64,000 bases of DNA. Source: Mycolicibacter virginiensis. GTDB lineage: Bacteria; Actinomycetota; Actinomycetes; Mycobacteriales; Mycobacteriaceae. A model generated the notes under the pieces. That model had not been told where the DNA came from. It saw nothing but the letters and a program-made list of their open reading frames with translations, and made no database searches. Both the position numbers and the translations under genes were made by a program. Location: assembly GCF_022374935.2 (NCBI RefSeq), contig NZ_CP092430.2:4092001-4156000 (forward strand), written 5' to 3'. This document shows positions 47,487-57,377 of the stretch, one piece after another (positions within the stretch are counted from its first letter, which is position 1; each line of letters begins with the position of its first letter).

Positions 47487-47515
47487 CGGTCTGAGGGGCC
47501 GAGCCCGTCAGACCG
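47487..47515. terminator. Bidirectional terminator between encapsulin and purQ
   Basis: CGGTCTGA (47487-47494) pairs perfectly with TCAGACCG (47508-47515) across a 13-nt loop. The right arm contains the purQ stop codon. The genes are convergent. Confidence 0.65.
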
Positions 47516-48182
47516 ACAGCACCGCGTCCAGGGCGGAGTAGAACAATCCCAGCCCGTCATCGCTGGGCCCGGTCAGGGCCTCGATAGCGTGCTCGGGGTG
47601 CGGCATCAGCCCGACCACCCGGCCGTTGGCCGAGCTGACCCCGGCGATGTTGCGCAGCGAGCCGTTGATGTTGTCGAGGTAGCGGAACACCACCCGGCCT
47701 TCGCCTTCGAGCTCGTCGAGCACCGCTTCGGAGGCCACGTAGCGGCCCTCACCGGACTTCAGCGGCACCAGCAGATCGGCGTCGGCGTCGAACCGGGAGG
47801 TCCAGGCCGTCGAGGTGGAGGTCACCCGCAGCCAGACGTCGCGACAGACGAAATGCAGGCCGACGTTGCGGGTCAGCGCTCCGGGAAGCAGACCGGCCTC
47901 GCACAGCACCTGGAAGCCGTTGCAGATGCCCAGCACCGGCATGCCTTGGCCGGCGGCCTTGATGACCTCGCCCATCACCGGGGCGAACCGGGCGATGGCC
48001 CCGCAGCGCAGGTAGTCGCCGTAGGAGAAGCCGCCGGGCACCACCACAGCGTCGACGCCCTTGAGGTCGGCGTCGGCGTGCCAGAGGCTGACGGGCTCGG
48101 CACCGACGAACCGGACCGCGCGGGCGGCGTCGACGTCGTCGAGCGTGCCGGGGAAGGTGATGACGCCGATCCGGGCGCTCAC
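47508..48182 (-). CDS. purQ: Phosphoribosylformylglycinamidine synthase subunit PurQ
   Basis: A 224-aa glutamine amidotransferase supplying ammonia to PurL. The nucleophile Cys lies in [12 protein letters not shown], and the catalytic His-x-Glu in [13 protein letters not shown] 48182 overlaps the purS stop by 4 bp, coupling the two subunits. Confidence 0.97.
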   Translation of the reverse strand: MSARIGVITFPGTLDDVDAARAVRFVGAEPVSLWHADADLKGVDAVVVPGGFSYGDYLRCGAIARFAPVMGEVIKAAGQGMPVLGICNGFQVLCEAGLLPGALTRNVGLHFVCRDVWLRVTSTSTAWTSRFDADADLLVPLKSGEGRYVASEAVLDELEGEGRVVFRYLDNINGSLRNIAGVSSANGRVVGLMPHPEHAIEALTGPSDDGLGLFYSALDAVLSV

Positions 48183-48418
48183 GAGGTCTCCCGGCTGACG
48201 GTGAAGTCCTCGATCACCGTGTTGGCCAGCAGCGATTCGGCGATCTCGGCCAGTGCGGCGTCGTCGATCGAATCGTCGACTTCGAGCTCGAAGCGCTTGC
48301 CCTGCCGCACATCCGACACTCCGGCGTGTCCGAGCCGAGAAAGCGCTCCGACGATCGCCTGTCCCTGCGGGTCAAGGATCTCGGCTTTGGGCATCACGTG
48401 CACAACCACCCGGGCCAC
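48179..48418 (-). CDS. purS: Phosphoribosylformylglycinamidine synthase subunit PurS
   Basis: A 79-aa PurS, the small structural subunit that joins PurQ and PurL in Gram-positive-type FGAM synthase. The sequence [20 protein letters not shown] and [10 protein letters not shown] follow the family pattern. It starts at GTG 48418. Confidence 0.95.
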   Translation of the reverse strand: MARVVVHVMPKAEILDPQGQAIVGALSRLGHAGVSDVRQGKRFELEVDDSIDDAALAEIAESLLANTVIEDFTVSRETS

Positions 48419-48504
48419 GGGTGCTCCCTACTGTCGACGGGGGAATCGGTCGGGTCAACAATACCGATGCCCGTCGGCGGCGCCGGAGAGCACAATCTTT
48501 AGGT

Positions 48505-49143
48505 ATGCAACTGACCCACTTCGGCCATTCCTGCCTGCTCGCCGATTTCGGCGGGACCACGGTGCTGTTCGACCCCGGCAACTTCTCGCACGGCTTCGAG
48601 GGCATCACCGGTCTGGCGGCCATTCTGGTCACTCATCAGCACCCCGATCACGCCGACGTAGCGCGGCTGCCGGCCCTGATCGACGCCAACCCGGGTGCAG
48701 TGCTCTACGCCGATCCGCAGACCGCCGCCCAGCTGGGGCCGCCCTGGCGGGCGGTGCACGTCGGGGATGCCTTCGACGTCGGGCCGCTGCGGGTGCGCGG
48801 GGTGGGCGGGCAGCATGCGGTGATCCATCCGGAGCTGCCGATGATCGACAACATCTCCTACCTGATCGGCGATGACGCGCATCCGGCCCGGCTGATGCAT
48901 CCCGGCGACGCGCTGTTCGTACCCGGCGAACCGGTGGACGTGCTGGCTACCCCGGCGGCGGCGCCGTGGATGAAGATCTCCGAGGCCGTCGACTACCTGC
49001 GCGCGGTGGCGCCGCGGGCCGCGGTGCCGATCCACCAGGGCATCATCGCCACCGACGCCCGCGGGATCTATCACGGCCGGCTGGCCGAGATGGGCCGCGC
49101 CGACTTCCAGGTGCTGCCCGAGGAGAGCGCCGTCACGTTTTGA
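48505..49143 (+). CDS. MBL-fold metallo-hydrolase
   Basis: A 212-aa UlaG/Rv0786c-like metallo-beta-lactamase-fold protein with the metal motif THQHPDHAD and further ligands in GQHAVIH, MHPGDALF and IPIHQG-type segments. The substrate is unknown. ATG 48505 is close to a CAATCT box at 48493-48498, consistent with a leaderless start. The upstream open frame is antisense to purS. Confidence 0.85.
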   Translation: MQLTHFGHSCLLADFGGTTVLFDPGNFSHGFEGITGLAAILVTHQHPDHADVARLPALIDANPGAVLYADPQTAAQLGPPWRAVHVGDAFDVGPLRVRGVGGQHAVIHPELPMIDNISYLIGDDAHPARLMHPGDALFVPGEPVDVLATPAAAPWMKISEAVDYLRAVAPRAAVPIHQGIIATDARGIYHGRLAEMGRADFQVLPEESAVTF

Positions 49144-49154
49144 CCGCCGAGCAG

Positions 49155-49220
49155 TCCCCCGCAAGCGGGAGGTGCCCCCAGTGAAAGCCCCCATTTTCGG
49201 GGCGTTTTAGGGGCTTTCAC
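49155..49220. terminator. Convergent terminator plus CCCCCGCAAGCGGG element
   Basis: GTGAAAGCCCC (49181-49191) pairs perfectly with GGGGCTTTCAC (49210-49220), an 11-bp stem between two convergent genes. Just before it, CCCCCGCAAGCGGGAGGTGC (from 49156) forms a second small hairpin; sequences like this recur in mycobacterial intergenic regions. Confidence 0.7.
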
Positions 49221-49245
49221 GTCTGCTCGCCGGGAAGGACCCGCC

Positions 49246-50901
49246 TCAGGCGATATCGCTGGCGGCGCCCCGGCCGGCGGCCCGACCGGAGAAGATGCAC
49301 CCGCCCAGGAAGGTGCCCTCCAGCGCCCGGTAGCCGTGCAGACCGCCGCCGCCGAAGCCGGCCACCTCGCCGGCCGCGTACAGCCCGTCGATCGGCTTGC
49401 CGTCCGCACCCAGCACCCGGGAGTCCAAGTCGGTTTCCAAGCCGCCCAATGTCTTCCGGGTCAGGATGTGCAGCTTGACCGCGATCAGCGGGCCGGCGGA
49501 CGGCTCGGTCAGCCGGTGCGGGGCAACCACCCGGCCGATCCGGTCACCCAGGTAGGACCGGGCGCCGCGGATCGCGGTGATCTGGCCGTCCTTGCTGAAT
49601 CGGTTCGCCACTTCGCGATCGCGCGCGGTGACCTCGGCCTCGACCGTCGCGTAGTCCAACGGCACCACGTCGGGCAGGTCGTTCATCGCGGCGACCAGGT
49701 CACGCAGCGACGAGGCGTGCACGAAATCCACCCCGCGGTCGATGAACGCCTGCACCGGCGGGGGCGGCCCGGACCGGGCTCGTGAGGCGGCCAGCTGACG
49801 CAGGCTACGGCTGGTCAGGTCGGGATTCTGCTCTTGGCCCGAGAGCGCGAATTCCTTCTCGATGATCCGCCGGTTGAGCACGAACCAGGTGTAGTCCTGA
49901 CCGGAGCGCGCGATGTGTTCCAGCGTGCCTAGGGTGTCGAATCCCGGATACAGCGGCCCGGGCAGCCGCACGCCGGCGGCGTCGAGCCACAGCGGTGACG
50001 GGCCGGGGATGATGCGGATGCCGTGGCCCGGCCAGATCGGGTCGTAGTTGGTGATGCCCTCGGTGTAGTGCCACATCCGGTCCCGATTTATCACCCGGCC
50101 ACCGGCTGCCTCGGTGATGCCGATCATCCGGCCGTCGACATGGGCGGGCACCCCGGCCAACAGTTGCGCGGGCACCCGGCCCATCCGCTCCGGCCAGTTC
50201 TGTTTCACCAGCTCGAGGTTGCCGCCGATGCCGCCACTGGTGACCAGCACCGCCGGAGCACGGAACTCGAACTGTCCCACGGTGTTCCGCGATGACGCCA
50301 CGCCACGTTCGGCGGCCGAGGGTTCCAGCACACTGCCCCGAACCCCGGTCACCCGGCCACCCTCGACGATCAGCTCGTCGACCTGATGCCGGAAGGCGAA
50401 CCGGACCTTTGAACGGCCCCGCAGCCGGCCCGCGAAGATCTCCACCAACGCCGGTCCGGTTCCCCAGGTGATGTGGAAGCGGGGCACCGAATTGCCGGGC
50501 CCGGTGGCGCCGTAACCGCCACGTTCGGCCCAGCCCACCAGCGGAAAGACTTTCAGCCCGCGGGCCCGCAGCCAGCTGCGCTTCTCACCCGAGGCGAAGT
50601 CCACGTAGGCGTGTGCCCATTGCCGCGGCCAGTGGTCGCACTCCCGGTCGAAGCCGGCGGTGCCCAGCCAATCCTGTAGCGCCAGTTCGTGGCTGTCGCG
50701 GACCCCAAGCCTGCGCTGCTCGGGGCTGTCGACGAAGAACAGGCCGCCGAACGACCAGAACGCCTGTCCGCCCAGGTTCGCGCTGTTCTCCTGGTCGACG
50801 ATCAGGACACGCTGACCACGTTCCACCAGTTCGCAGGCCGCCACCAGGCCCGCGAGACCCGCCCCGACGACGATCGCGTCAGCGTCCGTCTTACCGCTCA
50901 T
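49246..50901 (-). CDS. FAD-binding dehydrogenase, KstD/fumarate-reductase-like
   Basis: A 551-aa flavoprotein (Rv0785-type). It has an N-terminal Rossmann FAD motif [24 protein letters not shown] and a C-terminal GEVAGFGGGGLHGYRALEGTFLGGC segment that closes the FAD site. The family includes 3-ketosteroid-1-dehydrogenases, but the KstD active-site tyrosines cannot be placed confidently, so steroid specificity is not claimed. Confidence 0.85.
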   Translation of the reverse strand: MSGKTDADAIVVGAGLAGLVAACELVERGQRVLIVDQENSANLGGQAFWSFGGLFFVDSPEQRRLGVRDSHELALQDWLGTAGFDRECDHWPRQWAHAYVDFASGEKRSWLRARGLKVFPLVGWAERGGYGATGPGNSVPRFHITWGTGPALVEIFAGRLRGRSKVRFAFRHQVDELIVEGGRVTGVRGSVLEPSAAERGVASSRNTVGQFEFRAPAVLVTSGGIGGNLELVKQNWPERMGRVPAQLLAGVPAHVDGRMIGITEAAGGRVINRDRMWHYTEGITNYDPIWPGHGIRIIPGPSPLWLDAAGVRLPGPLYPGFDTLGTLEHIARSGQDYTWFVLNRRIIEKEFALSGQEQNPDLTSRSLRQLAASRARSGPPPPVQAFIDRGVDFVHASSLRDLVAAMNDLPDVVPLDYATVEAEVTARDREVANRFSKDGQITAIRGARSYLGDRIGRVVAPHRLTEPSAGPLIAVKLHILTRKTLGGLETDLDSRVLGADGKPIDGLYAAGEVAGFGGGGLHGYRALEGTFLGGCIFSGRAAGRGAASDIA

Positions 50902-50920
50902 GGCGTCCCAGGGTAACGAC

Positions 50921-51634
50921 TCAGGCGCTCAGCTCCGAGGTCACATCGACCGGCGCCAGCGGCCAGCCGTAGCGCTCCGGCCGGCAACCGTGGCCCAGCG
51001 CGGTGTCCACCGCCTCCAGCATGGCCGCCGTCACGCCCGGCTTTGCCAGCTGCCGCGCACCTACCGACAGCCGCACCACCCCGCCGCGACGGGCGATGCG
51101 CTCGCTGCTGGCCACCACCATCCGGCACCACCAGGGCGCGCTGAGAAATCCCGCGCCGACGCCGAGCACCCGGGCCCGCACGGTGTGGTCCAGTACCAGG
51201 TCGGTGATGCCGTGCAAACCGGCCAGAAGCCGGAAACCATTGCGCGGCAATGCCCTAACGGTGCCTGGCGACACGGTCCAGCCAGGCGCGGCGAACAGCC
51301 GGGTGCGCAGGCCCAAGTGCTCCAGGACGCGGTCGGCGCCAAGCAGCCGCAGATTGGCCTCGTGGGCGGGCAGCGTGGCGAACTCGCCGCGGCGCTTCTT
51401 GGTGGCGGCCTCGTCGAAGCCGTGCAGCACGATCGCCGCACCGTCGGCACGCCGCTGGGTCAGCCACTCGACGGTGCCGGGGTCGCGGTCGAGCCGGTAG
51501 CCGCCACCCAATCGCGGGGCCACCAGCAGCGACACGTCGACGCCCCGGGCATCCAGTTGCGCACAGAAGGCCTCGGCGTCGGCCTGGGTGTGCGCCCCGA
51601 TCCCGGAGACGGAGACGATCAGTTGTCCGGTCAC
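50921..51634 (-). CDS. DUF2334 polysaccharide-deacetylase-like protein
   Basis: A 237-aa protein of the DUF2334 family, a NodB-like beta/alpha barrel. Blocks such as VLHGFDE (metal-site HGxD-like) and LFAAPGWTVSPGTV are visible. It may deacetylate a glycan or be a non-catalytic relative. It has no signal peptide. It is located 20 bp before the flavoprotein gene on the same strand (Rv0784 position). Confidence 0.75.
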   Translation of the reverse strand: MTGQLIVSVSGIGAHTQADAEAFCAQLDARGVDVSLLVAPRLGGGYRLDRDPGTVEWLTQRRADGAAIVLHGFDEAATKKRRGEFATLPAHEANLRLLGADRVLEHLGLRTRLFAAPGWTVSPGTVRALPRNGFRLLAGLHGITDLVLDHTVRARVLGVGAGFLSAPWWCRMVVASSERIARRGGVVRLSVGARQLAKPGVTAAMLEAVDTALGHGCRPERYGWPLAPVDVTSELSA

Positions 51635-51695
51635 GACACCAGTGTGACCAGCGCAGGTGTCCAGCCGGTGACATCGAGGAGGACGTCAGATAGCA

Positions 51696-53039
51696 CTACG
51701 GAATCGCCCGCCGGCGGCTGTGGTCGGCCGGATCGGTGGTGTCGGCGGCGATCGCCTTGAGCCGGGCGAGATCACGGGGGTGCAGATCCGGCGCCATCTC
51801 CAGCGATTCCAGAAGCAGGTCGGTCTGTTCGCGCAGGGCGGGCAGGTGCTCCGGGCGGCCGTATTCCTTGACGTGCGCAACCAGCATCCGCAACACCCGC
51901 AGGATCGCCGCCGCCACCATGGGCTGACTGGGCGCAACCTGGCGAAGTTGGTCGAAACCGTGCCCGATGTACTCCTTGGGATCGAGATCCCAGGGCCGCA
52001 ACAGTATTCGCCCGTCCGGCCCGGCCACCGCCCGCGGCCGCGGTTGTACTGTCAGCACCCGGCGCAGCAGGCTGCCCACCCGCAGCGTCGCCTCCACCGC
52101 GGTGGTCGGGTCGTTGATCGCCGAGCTGAGCGCACGCAGCCCGATATCGACCAGCTGCCGGAAGGCGAAGTCGACGTCTTCCTGCATGGTGCGGCTGTCA
52201 CTGACGACGACGGCCCGGGACAGCTTGTCCCGCACCCGATCCGGATTGGCCGGCACCGGCCAAATGGTGACCAGCGGCTGGCCCAGGTGGATGTAGGCAC
52301 CCACGCGGGTGTCCAACCGGATTGTGGTGCCGGCCGGGATGGCAGCCAACAGCCGCTGGGGGTCGACTTGGCTGACCCAGCCGTTGCCGGGTGAGGTCAG
52401 CCGCAACGCGTCCGGAGGAACATCCATGTCGGCTTCGTGGGCCGGTTGCTCGTGGGCGGCGGCGGCCGCGACGGCGTCGATCACCATCGAGCCCTCGGCC
52501 GCGATCTCGCGCACCACCTGTCCGACCTCCAGGCGGTGGGCCAGGTGATCGACGTGCGCGATGATCGTGATGACGGTGGCGATCGTCAGCACGACCGCGA
52601 CCGTCACCGTCAACGGCGGCGCGGGCACCGGCGACGATCCATCGAGATCCGGCAGGCTCAGCACGCAGTACACGAACGTCGCGACCAGCAGGCCGATCAC
52701 AACCTGGCTGAGCCGGTCCCGGATGAACCACCGCATCACGCGGGGTGAGAGCTGCGAACTCGCCAGCTGCAGACTGACGATGGTCAGCGAGAAGATGACT
52801 CCCGCAGTGGTGATGGTCGCGCCGGCGATGGTGGACAGCAGCGTGGTGGCCACGCCGCTGTCCATCTTCAGCAGGAAGCGCGGCGACGGGCCGATGTTGC
52901 GATCCGCCACCCGGGTGATGACGGCGAGCGCCATCCCGCCGAACACGATCACCAACGGCAGCGCGAACAGGCTCTCCCGGAACCGGTAGGCCAGCGCCGC
53001 CGCCCGCACGCTGGGGAAGCGTTCCGAGCGGGTATGCAT
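51696..53039 (-). CDS. DUF2254 membrane protein
   Basis: A 447-aa membrane protein with four hydrophobic helices in the first ~200 residues and a soluble C-terminal domain containing the family segment DVDFAFRQLVDIGLRALSSAINDPTTA. Function is unknown. ATG 53039 is preferred because it touches the upstream peroxidase stop (TGATG), and the open frame further upstream lies inside that gene. Confidence 0.8.
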   Translation of the reverse strand: MHTRSERFPSVRAAALAYRFRESLFALPLVIVFGGMALAVITRVADRNIGPSPRFLLKMDSGVATTLLSTIAGATITTAGVIFSLTIVSLQLASSQLSPRVMRWFIRDRLSQVVIGLLVATFVYCVLSLPDLDGSSPVPAPPLTVTVAVVLTIATVITIIAHVDHLAHRLEVGQVVREIAAEGSMVIDAVAAAAAHEQPAHEADMDVPPDALRLTSPGNGWVSQVDPQRLLAAIPAGTTIRLDTRVGAYIHLGQPLVTIWPVPANPDRVRDKLSRAVVVSDSRTMQEDVDFAFRQLVDIGLRALSSAINDPTTAVEATLRVGSLLRRVLTVQPRPRAVAGPDGRILLRPWDLDPKEYIGHGFDQLRQVAPSQPMVAAAILRVLRMLVAHVKEYGRPEHLPALREQTDLLLESLEMAPDLHPRDLARLKAIAADTTDPADHSRRRAIP

Positions 53040-53527
53040 CAGCCAGGCAGGACGGCTTCGATGGCGGCGATCACCTCGGGCGCGTCCGGCGCCGTGGTGG
53101 GCCGGAAGCGGTTGACCACGGTGGCCCCCGGGGCGAGCAGGAACTTCTCGAAATTCCACTGCACGTCACCGGCGGCGCCCTCGGCGTCGGCGGCCTTGGT
53201 CAGCTCGGCATACAGCGGGTGGCGGTCCGCACCGTTGACGTCGGTCTTGGCCAGCAACGGAAACGTCACCCCATAGGTGGTCGAGCAGAAGGTCTGGATC
53301 TCTTCGGCTGTTCCGGGCTCCTGGCCCATGAACTGGTTGCAGGGCACGCCCAGCACGGTCAGGCCGCGATCGCCGTAGTCCTGCGCGAGCTGCTCCAGCG
53401 CGCCGTACTGCGGGGTGAGTCCGCATTTGGACGCGACGTTGACCACGAGCACCGCGCGGTCGGCGTAATCGGCCAGCGAGGTGGAACGGCCGTCAAGGGT
53501 GGTCAGCGGGATTTCGGCGAGGCTCAT
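53039..53527 (-). CDS. Glutathione-peroxidase-family thiol peroxidase
   Basis: A 162-aa Gpx-fold peroxidase with peroxidatic Cys35 (VASKCGLTPQY), Gln69 in NQFMGQEPG and Trp124 in WNFEKFL. A second Cys at 81 (TFCSTTYG) is the probable resolving cysteine, so it probably uses thioredoxin rather than glutathione, which mycobacteria lack. ATG 53527 is used. It overlaps the DUF2254 gene at its stop. Confidence 0.9.
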   Translation of the reverse strand: MSLAEIPLTTLDGRSTSLADYADRAVLVVNVASKCGLTPQYGALEQLAQDYGDRGLTVLGVPCNQFMGQEPGTAEEIQTFCSTTYGVTFPLLAKTDVNGADRHPLYAELTKAADAEGAAGDVQWNFEKFLLAPGATVVNRFRPTTAPDAPEVIAAIEAVLPG

Positions 53528-53537
53528 GGCCGCGACG

Positions 53538-55655
53538 TTACCCGCAGCCGACAACCGCCAGCAGCCAGGCGTAGGAGAAGGCGATCTCTTTCCAGCGTTC
53601 ATAGCGCCCGGAGATCCCGCCGTGGCCGGCGTTCATCTCGGTTTTCAGCAACACCGGGTTGGCGTCGGTCTTGGTGTGCCGCAGCGCCGCGACCCACTTC
53701 GCCGGCTCGACGTAGTACACCCGAGTGTCATTCAGCGAGGTCATCGCCAGGATCGGCGGATATTCCCGGCGGGCGATGTTCTCGTACGGCGAGTAGGACT
53801 TCATGTAGAAGTAGACGTCCTTGTCGTCCAACGGGTTTCCCCACTCGTCCCATTCGATGACGGTCAACGGCAGCGACGGGTCCAAGATGGTGGTCAGCGG
53901 GTCGACGAACGGCACCTGCGCCACCACGCCGGCGAACAGGTCCGGCGCCAGGTTGGTCACCGCCCCCATCAGCAGGCCGCCGGCGCTGCCGCCCATCGCC
54001 ACCAGATGCCCGGGCCGGCAGACCCCCGCATCGATCAGGTGACGGCCCACAGCGACGAAGTCGGTGAAGCTGTTCTTCTTCTCCAGCAGCTTGCCGCGCT
54101 CGTACCACAGCCGGCCCATCTCACCGCCGCCGCGAACGTGGGCTACGGCGAACACCATGCCCCGGTCCAGCAGCGACAACCGAGCGATCGAGAACTGCGG
54201 ATCCTCGCACGCCTCATAGGCCCCGTAGCCGTAAAGCAGTGTGGGAGCTGGGAGTTCGATACCGGCCCGGTGCACGACCGACACGGGGATCCGGGTGCCG
54301 TCCTCGGCGTAGGCCCAGTCGCGGTATTCAACGTAGTCGGTGCTGTGGTATTCGCCCAGCACCGGTTGTTCGCGCAGCAGGGTGCGTTCCCCGGTCGCAA
54401 GGTCGATGTCGTAAACCCGCACCGGGGTGATGAAGGACGTCGCACCGACCCGCAGTTTCGGGGCGTCCCAGTTCGGATTGGTGGCCAGACCCGACGACGT
54501 CAGCTCGGTGTCGAAGGTGATCTCCTGCGGCGGTTGGAGATCACCGTCCGCGCCGATCGGCCACAGTTGAATGCGGGGCAGGCCCTCGGCTCGGTACCCG
54601 ACCACCAGGTGGTGGGCGAAGGCGTCTACCGCATCGAGCCGAACGTCGTCGCGTCCGGCGATCAGGGTCTGCTGCGCCGTTGGATCGTTCACCGGCGCCT
54701 GGACCAGCGTGAAGTTGACCGCTCCGTCGTTGTGCAGCATCAGGAATTGGTCCTGGCCGCCGATAATCGCGTGCTCTACGGCGTACTCGACGCCTTCGCG
54801 CCGAGGCAGCACCACGGTGAACTCGGCGTGCGAGTCGGCCGCGTCGGCGTAGCGCACCTCGGTGGTGATCGACGAACCGGCCGCGATCAACACGTAGGCG
54901 TCGCTGCGGGTGCGTCCCACCGACAACCAGAATCGTTCGTCGTCCTCGTGGTAGACCTGCTCGGAAGACCCTGCGGAAGCCCCGATTCGGTGGCGCCACA
55001 CGGTATCCGGGCGCCAGGCCTCGTCGACGGTCGTGTAGTAGACAGTCTGGTTGTCGGTCGCCCAGGTCACCCCGGCGCCGATCCCGGCGATCTCGTCGGG
55101 AAGCAGCTCACCGCTACGAAGATCCTTGAACCGCAGCGTGTACCGCTCGTCGCCGACGACGTCGACGGAGTAGGCCAGGAGGTGACTGTCCGGGCTGACG
55201 CTGGCGGCGCCGAGCGCGAAGAAGTCGTGCCCTTCGGCCTCGGCGTTCTGGTCGAGCAGCACCTGTTCGCCGGGGATCTCGGTGGCCTCGTCGAGCTGGG
55301 GCGGATCCCAGTCATCGGGGCTGCTGATCGGACAGCGGCAGTGCACGCCGTACTGCTTTCCTTCGAAGGTGCGCGCGTAGTACCACCAGTCGCCGCGACG
55401 GGCGGGCACCGACAGGTCGGTCTCCTTGGTGCGGGCCTTGATCTCGTCGAAAATGGCCTGTCGCAAGGGTTCCAGGTGCGCCGTGGCGGCGTCGGTGTAA
55501 GCGTTCTCGGCTTCGAGGTGGGCGATGACGGCGGGATCAGACTTGTCGCGCAGCCACTCATAGGAGTCGACGAAGACGTCCCCGTGGTGAGTGCGGGTGC
55601 TGTCGACGCGCTTGGCCGAGGGCGGTCCCGGAAGGGTCTGCGACACGTCGGTCAT
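53538..55655 (-). CDS. ptrB: Prolyl oligopeptidase family protease PtrB
   Basis: A 705-aa S9A serine peptidase (oligopeptidase B type) cutting short peptides after basic residues. An N-terminal seven-bladed propeller precedes the hydrolase domain with catalytic Ser in [10 protein letters not shown], Asp in SLNDTRVYY and His in [10 protein letters not shown]. Here it is one intact frame, whereas M. tuberculosis annotates two adjacent pieces, ptrBa and ptrBb. ATG 55655 overlaps the purC stop (ATGA). Confidence 0.95.
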   Translation of the reverse strand: MTDVSQTLPGPPSAKRVDSTRTHHGDVFVDSYEWLRDKSDPAVIAHLEAENAYTDAATAHLEPLRQAIFDEIKARTKETDLSVPARRGDWWYYARTFEGKQYGVHCRCPISSPDDWDPPQLDEATEIPGEQVLLDQNAEAEGHDFFALGAASVSPDSHLLAYSVDVVGDERYTLRFKDLRSGELLPDEIAGIGAGVTWATDNQTVYYTTVDEAWRPDTVWRHRIGASAGSSEQVYHEDDERFWLSVGRTRSDAYVLIAAGSSITTEVRYADAADSHAEFTVVLPRREGVEYAVEHAIIGGQDQFLMLHNDGAVNFTLVQAPVNDPTAQQTLIAGRDDVRLDAVDAFAHHLVVGYRAEGLPRIQLWPIGADGDLQPPQEITFDTELTSSGLATNPNWDAPKLRVGATSFITPVRVYDIDLATGERTLLREQPVLGEYHSTDYVEYRDWAYAEDGTRIPVSVVHRAGIELPAPTLLYGYGAYEACEDPQFSIARLSLLDRGMVFAVAHVRGGGEMGRLWYERGKLLEKKNSFTDFVAVGRHLIDAGVCRPGHLVAMGGSAGGLLMGAVTNLAPDLFAGVVAQVPFVDPLTTILDPSLPLTVIEWDEWGNPLDDKDVYFYMKSYSPYENIARREYPPILAMTSLNDTRVYYVEPAKWVAALRHTKTDANPVLLKTEMNAGHGGISGRYERWKEIAFSYAWLLAVVGCG

Positions 55656-56548
55656 GCTCCGGGGCCGACCCAGTCGTCGAACGAAAGACCTGAAATACGT
55701 TCGTAGGCCTCGACGTAGCGGGCTCGAGTCGCGGCGATGATGTCGTCCGGTAGCGCCGGGGGCGGTTGGTCTCCAGAGCGGTCCCAACCGGATTCCGGGC
55801 CGGTGAGCCAGTTGCGGACGAACTGCTTGTCGAAGCTCTGCTGCACGACCCCGGCGCGATAGTGGTCGGCCGGCCAGTACCGCGACGAGTCGGGCGTGAA
55901 GACCTCGTCGGCCAGCACCAGGTTGTCGTGTTCGTCGATGCCGAACTCGAACTTGGTGTCGGCGATGATGATTCCCTTGGTCAGCGCGTGGTCGGCTGCC
56001 TGCACATAGGTCGCCAGGGTGCGGTCGCGCAGCTGGCCAGCGCGTACCGGCCCCACCAGGTCGATCACCTGCGCGAACGAGATGTTCTCGTCATGCTCAC
56101 CGATGTCGGCCTTGGTCGCCGGGGTGAACAGCGGATTGAGGAATTTGCTGGCTTCCACCAATCCGGGCGGCAAGGAGATACCGCACACGGCGCCATTGCT
56201 CTGGTAGTCCAGCAGGCCCGAGCCGGTCAGGTAGCCGCGGGCCACACACTCCACCGGCATCATCTTCAGCTGGCGCACGACCAGCGCGCGGCCGAGCACC
56301 TCGTCGGGGATGCGCGGGTCGTCGGGCGGCCCGGCCAGGTGATTGGGGGCGTCGACGAGGTCGAAGAAGAAGACACTCATCGCGGTCAGGATGCGGCCCT
56401 TGTCCGGGATCTCGCTGTCGAGGATGTAGTCGAACGCCGAGATCCGGTCGGTAGCGACGAACAGCAGATGCTGCTCATCGATCCGGTAGAGTTCGCGGAC
56501 TTTGCCGCTGGCCAGGTGCTGGTAATCGGAGAGCGCGGGTCGCGACAT
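55652..56548 (-). CDS. purC: SAICAR synthetase PurC
   Basis: A 298-aa phosphoribosylaminoimidazole-succinocarboxamide synthase joining aspartate to CAIR with ATP. Motifs: [36 protein letters not shown] and DTKFEFGID. The downstream ptrB overlaps by 4 bp, an order shared with M. tuberculosis (Rv0780-Rv0782). Confidence 0.97.
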   Translation of the reverse strand: MSRPALSDYQHLASGKVRELYRIDEQHLLFVATDRISAFDYILDSEIPDKGRILTAMSVFFFDLVDAPNHLAGPPDDPRIPDEVLGRALVVRQLKMMPVECVARGYLTGSGLLDYQSNGAVCGISLPPGLVEASKFLNPLFTPATKADIGEHDENISFAQVIDLVGPVRAGQLRDRTLATYVQAADHALTKGIIIADTKFEFGIDEHDNLVLADEVFTPDSSRYWPADHYRAGVVQQSFDKQFVRNWLTGPESGWDRSGDQPPPALPDDIIAATRARYVEAYERISGLSFDDWVGPGA

Positions 56549-56559
56549 TGCGTCAGCCT

Positions 56560-56650
56560 AGCGGGGACCGCAAGACCGGCGAAGCCGGGCGCAGCGGGTC
56601 ACCGCCATCAACACAGCGGGGACCGCAAGACCGGCGAAGCCGGGCGCAGC
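56560..56650. repeat. Two identical 36-bp direct repeats
   Basis: The 36-bp sequence beginning AGCGGGGACCGCAAGACCGG occurs at 56560-56595 and again, without change, at 56615-56650 (55-bp period, 19-bp spacer). Its reverse complement matches the element at 20766-20792. The repeats occupy the divergent purC-membrane protein gap. Confidence 0.85.
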
Positions 56651-56675
56651 ACGCCGCCGGGTGTGTTGGGATCGG

Positions 56676-57314
56676 ATGATGACCTCCCGGTTGCTGCCCT
56701 ACGCCACCTCCCCCGGCCGCCTACTGGCCCAGCTGTTCAGCGACCTCGTCGTCGCGGCCTGGACCTCGCTGTGGGTACTGGTCGCGCTCGCCGTCCACGG
56801 CGCGGTCACCACCATCGCCGGTGTCGGCCGGCAGTTCGAGCGCGGCGCCAACGGTGTGGCCGACAGCCTGGCCTCGGCCGGCAAGAGCGCGGACCGTATC
56901 CCGCTAGTCGGCGACGCGGTGAGCAAGCCACTCACCGCGGCCGGGCACGCTGCGGTCGACATCGCCGGTGCCGGCCACAACCTCGACACCACCGCCGGCT
57001 GGCTGGCCTACCTCCTGGCGGTCGCGGTCGCGGCCCCGCCGATTCTGGCGGTGGCGATGCCCTGGGCCGCGCTGCGGCTGCGGTTCTTCCTGCGCAAGCG
57101 GGCGGTGCTCACGCTGGCCGCCACCCCGGCCGGTGAGCAGCTGCTGGCACTGCGGGCGCTGACCAACCGACCACTAGGCAAGCTGACCGCGGTCAGTCCC
57201 GATCCTGTTGGGGCATGGCGACACGCAGACCCCGCGGTGATCGGCGGCCTGGCCGCCCTGGAACTGCACTCCGCGGGCCTGGCCCGGCGATCTCGGCGCG
57301 GTCTGGCCCGCTGA
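56676..57314 (+). CDS. Membrane protein (Rv0779c-like)
   Basis: A 212-aa protein with two transmembrane helices (about 28-50 and 113-135 from the start) separated by a soluble helical segment (ANGVADSLASAGKSADRIPL) and a cytoplasmic tail. Function is unknown. There are two adjacent ATGs at 56676 and 56679. The stop codon is in the loop of a CCCGC-TGA-GCGGG hairpin that starts a dispersed repeat. Confidence 0.8.
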   Translation: MMTSRLLPYATSPGRLLAQLFSDLVVAAWTSLWVLVALAVHGAVTTIAGVGRQFERGANGVADSLASAGKSADRIPLVGDAVSKPLTAAGHAAVDIAGAGHNLDTTAGWLAYLLAVAVAAPPILAVAMPWAALRLRFFLRKRAVLTLAATPAGEQLLALRALTNRPLGKLTAVSPDPVGAWRHADPAVIGGLAALELHSAGLARRSRRGLAR

Positions 57315-57342
57315 GCGGGAGAAATCGCGCCGAAATCGCAGG
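57306..57342. repeat. 37-bp repeat, left copy flanking the DUF559 gene
   Basis: GCCCGCTGAGCGGGAGAAAT and the following 17 bases recur at 58236-58272 with 36 of 37 bases identical. Both copies contain the stop codon of the upstream gene inside the hairpin CCCGC-TGA-GCGGG. Confidence 0.85.
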
Positions 57343-57377
57343 GAACCGCGGACGGGTCAGGCTACGTCCGACCTGGT

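Noticed and set aside
56560..56650. Possible mini CRISPR array (two identical 36-bp repeats)
   Set aside because: Only two repeats, a 19-bp spacer, no cas genes, and a related copy at 20766 in a promoter region; it fits a dispersed repeat.
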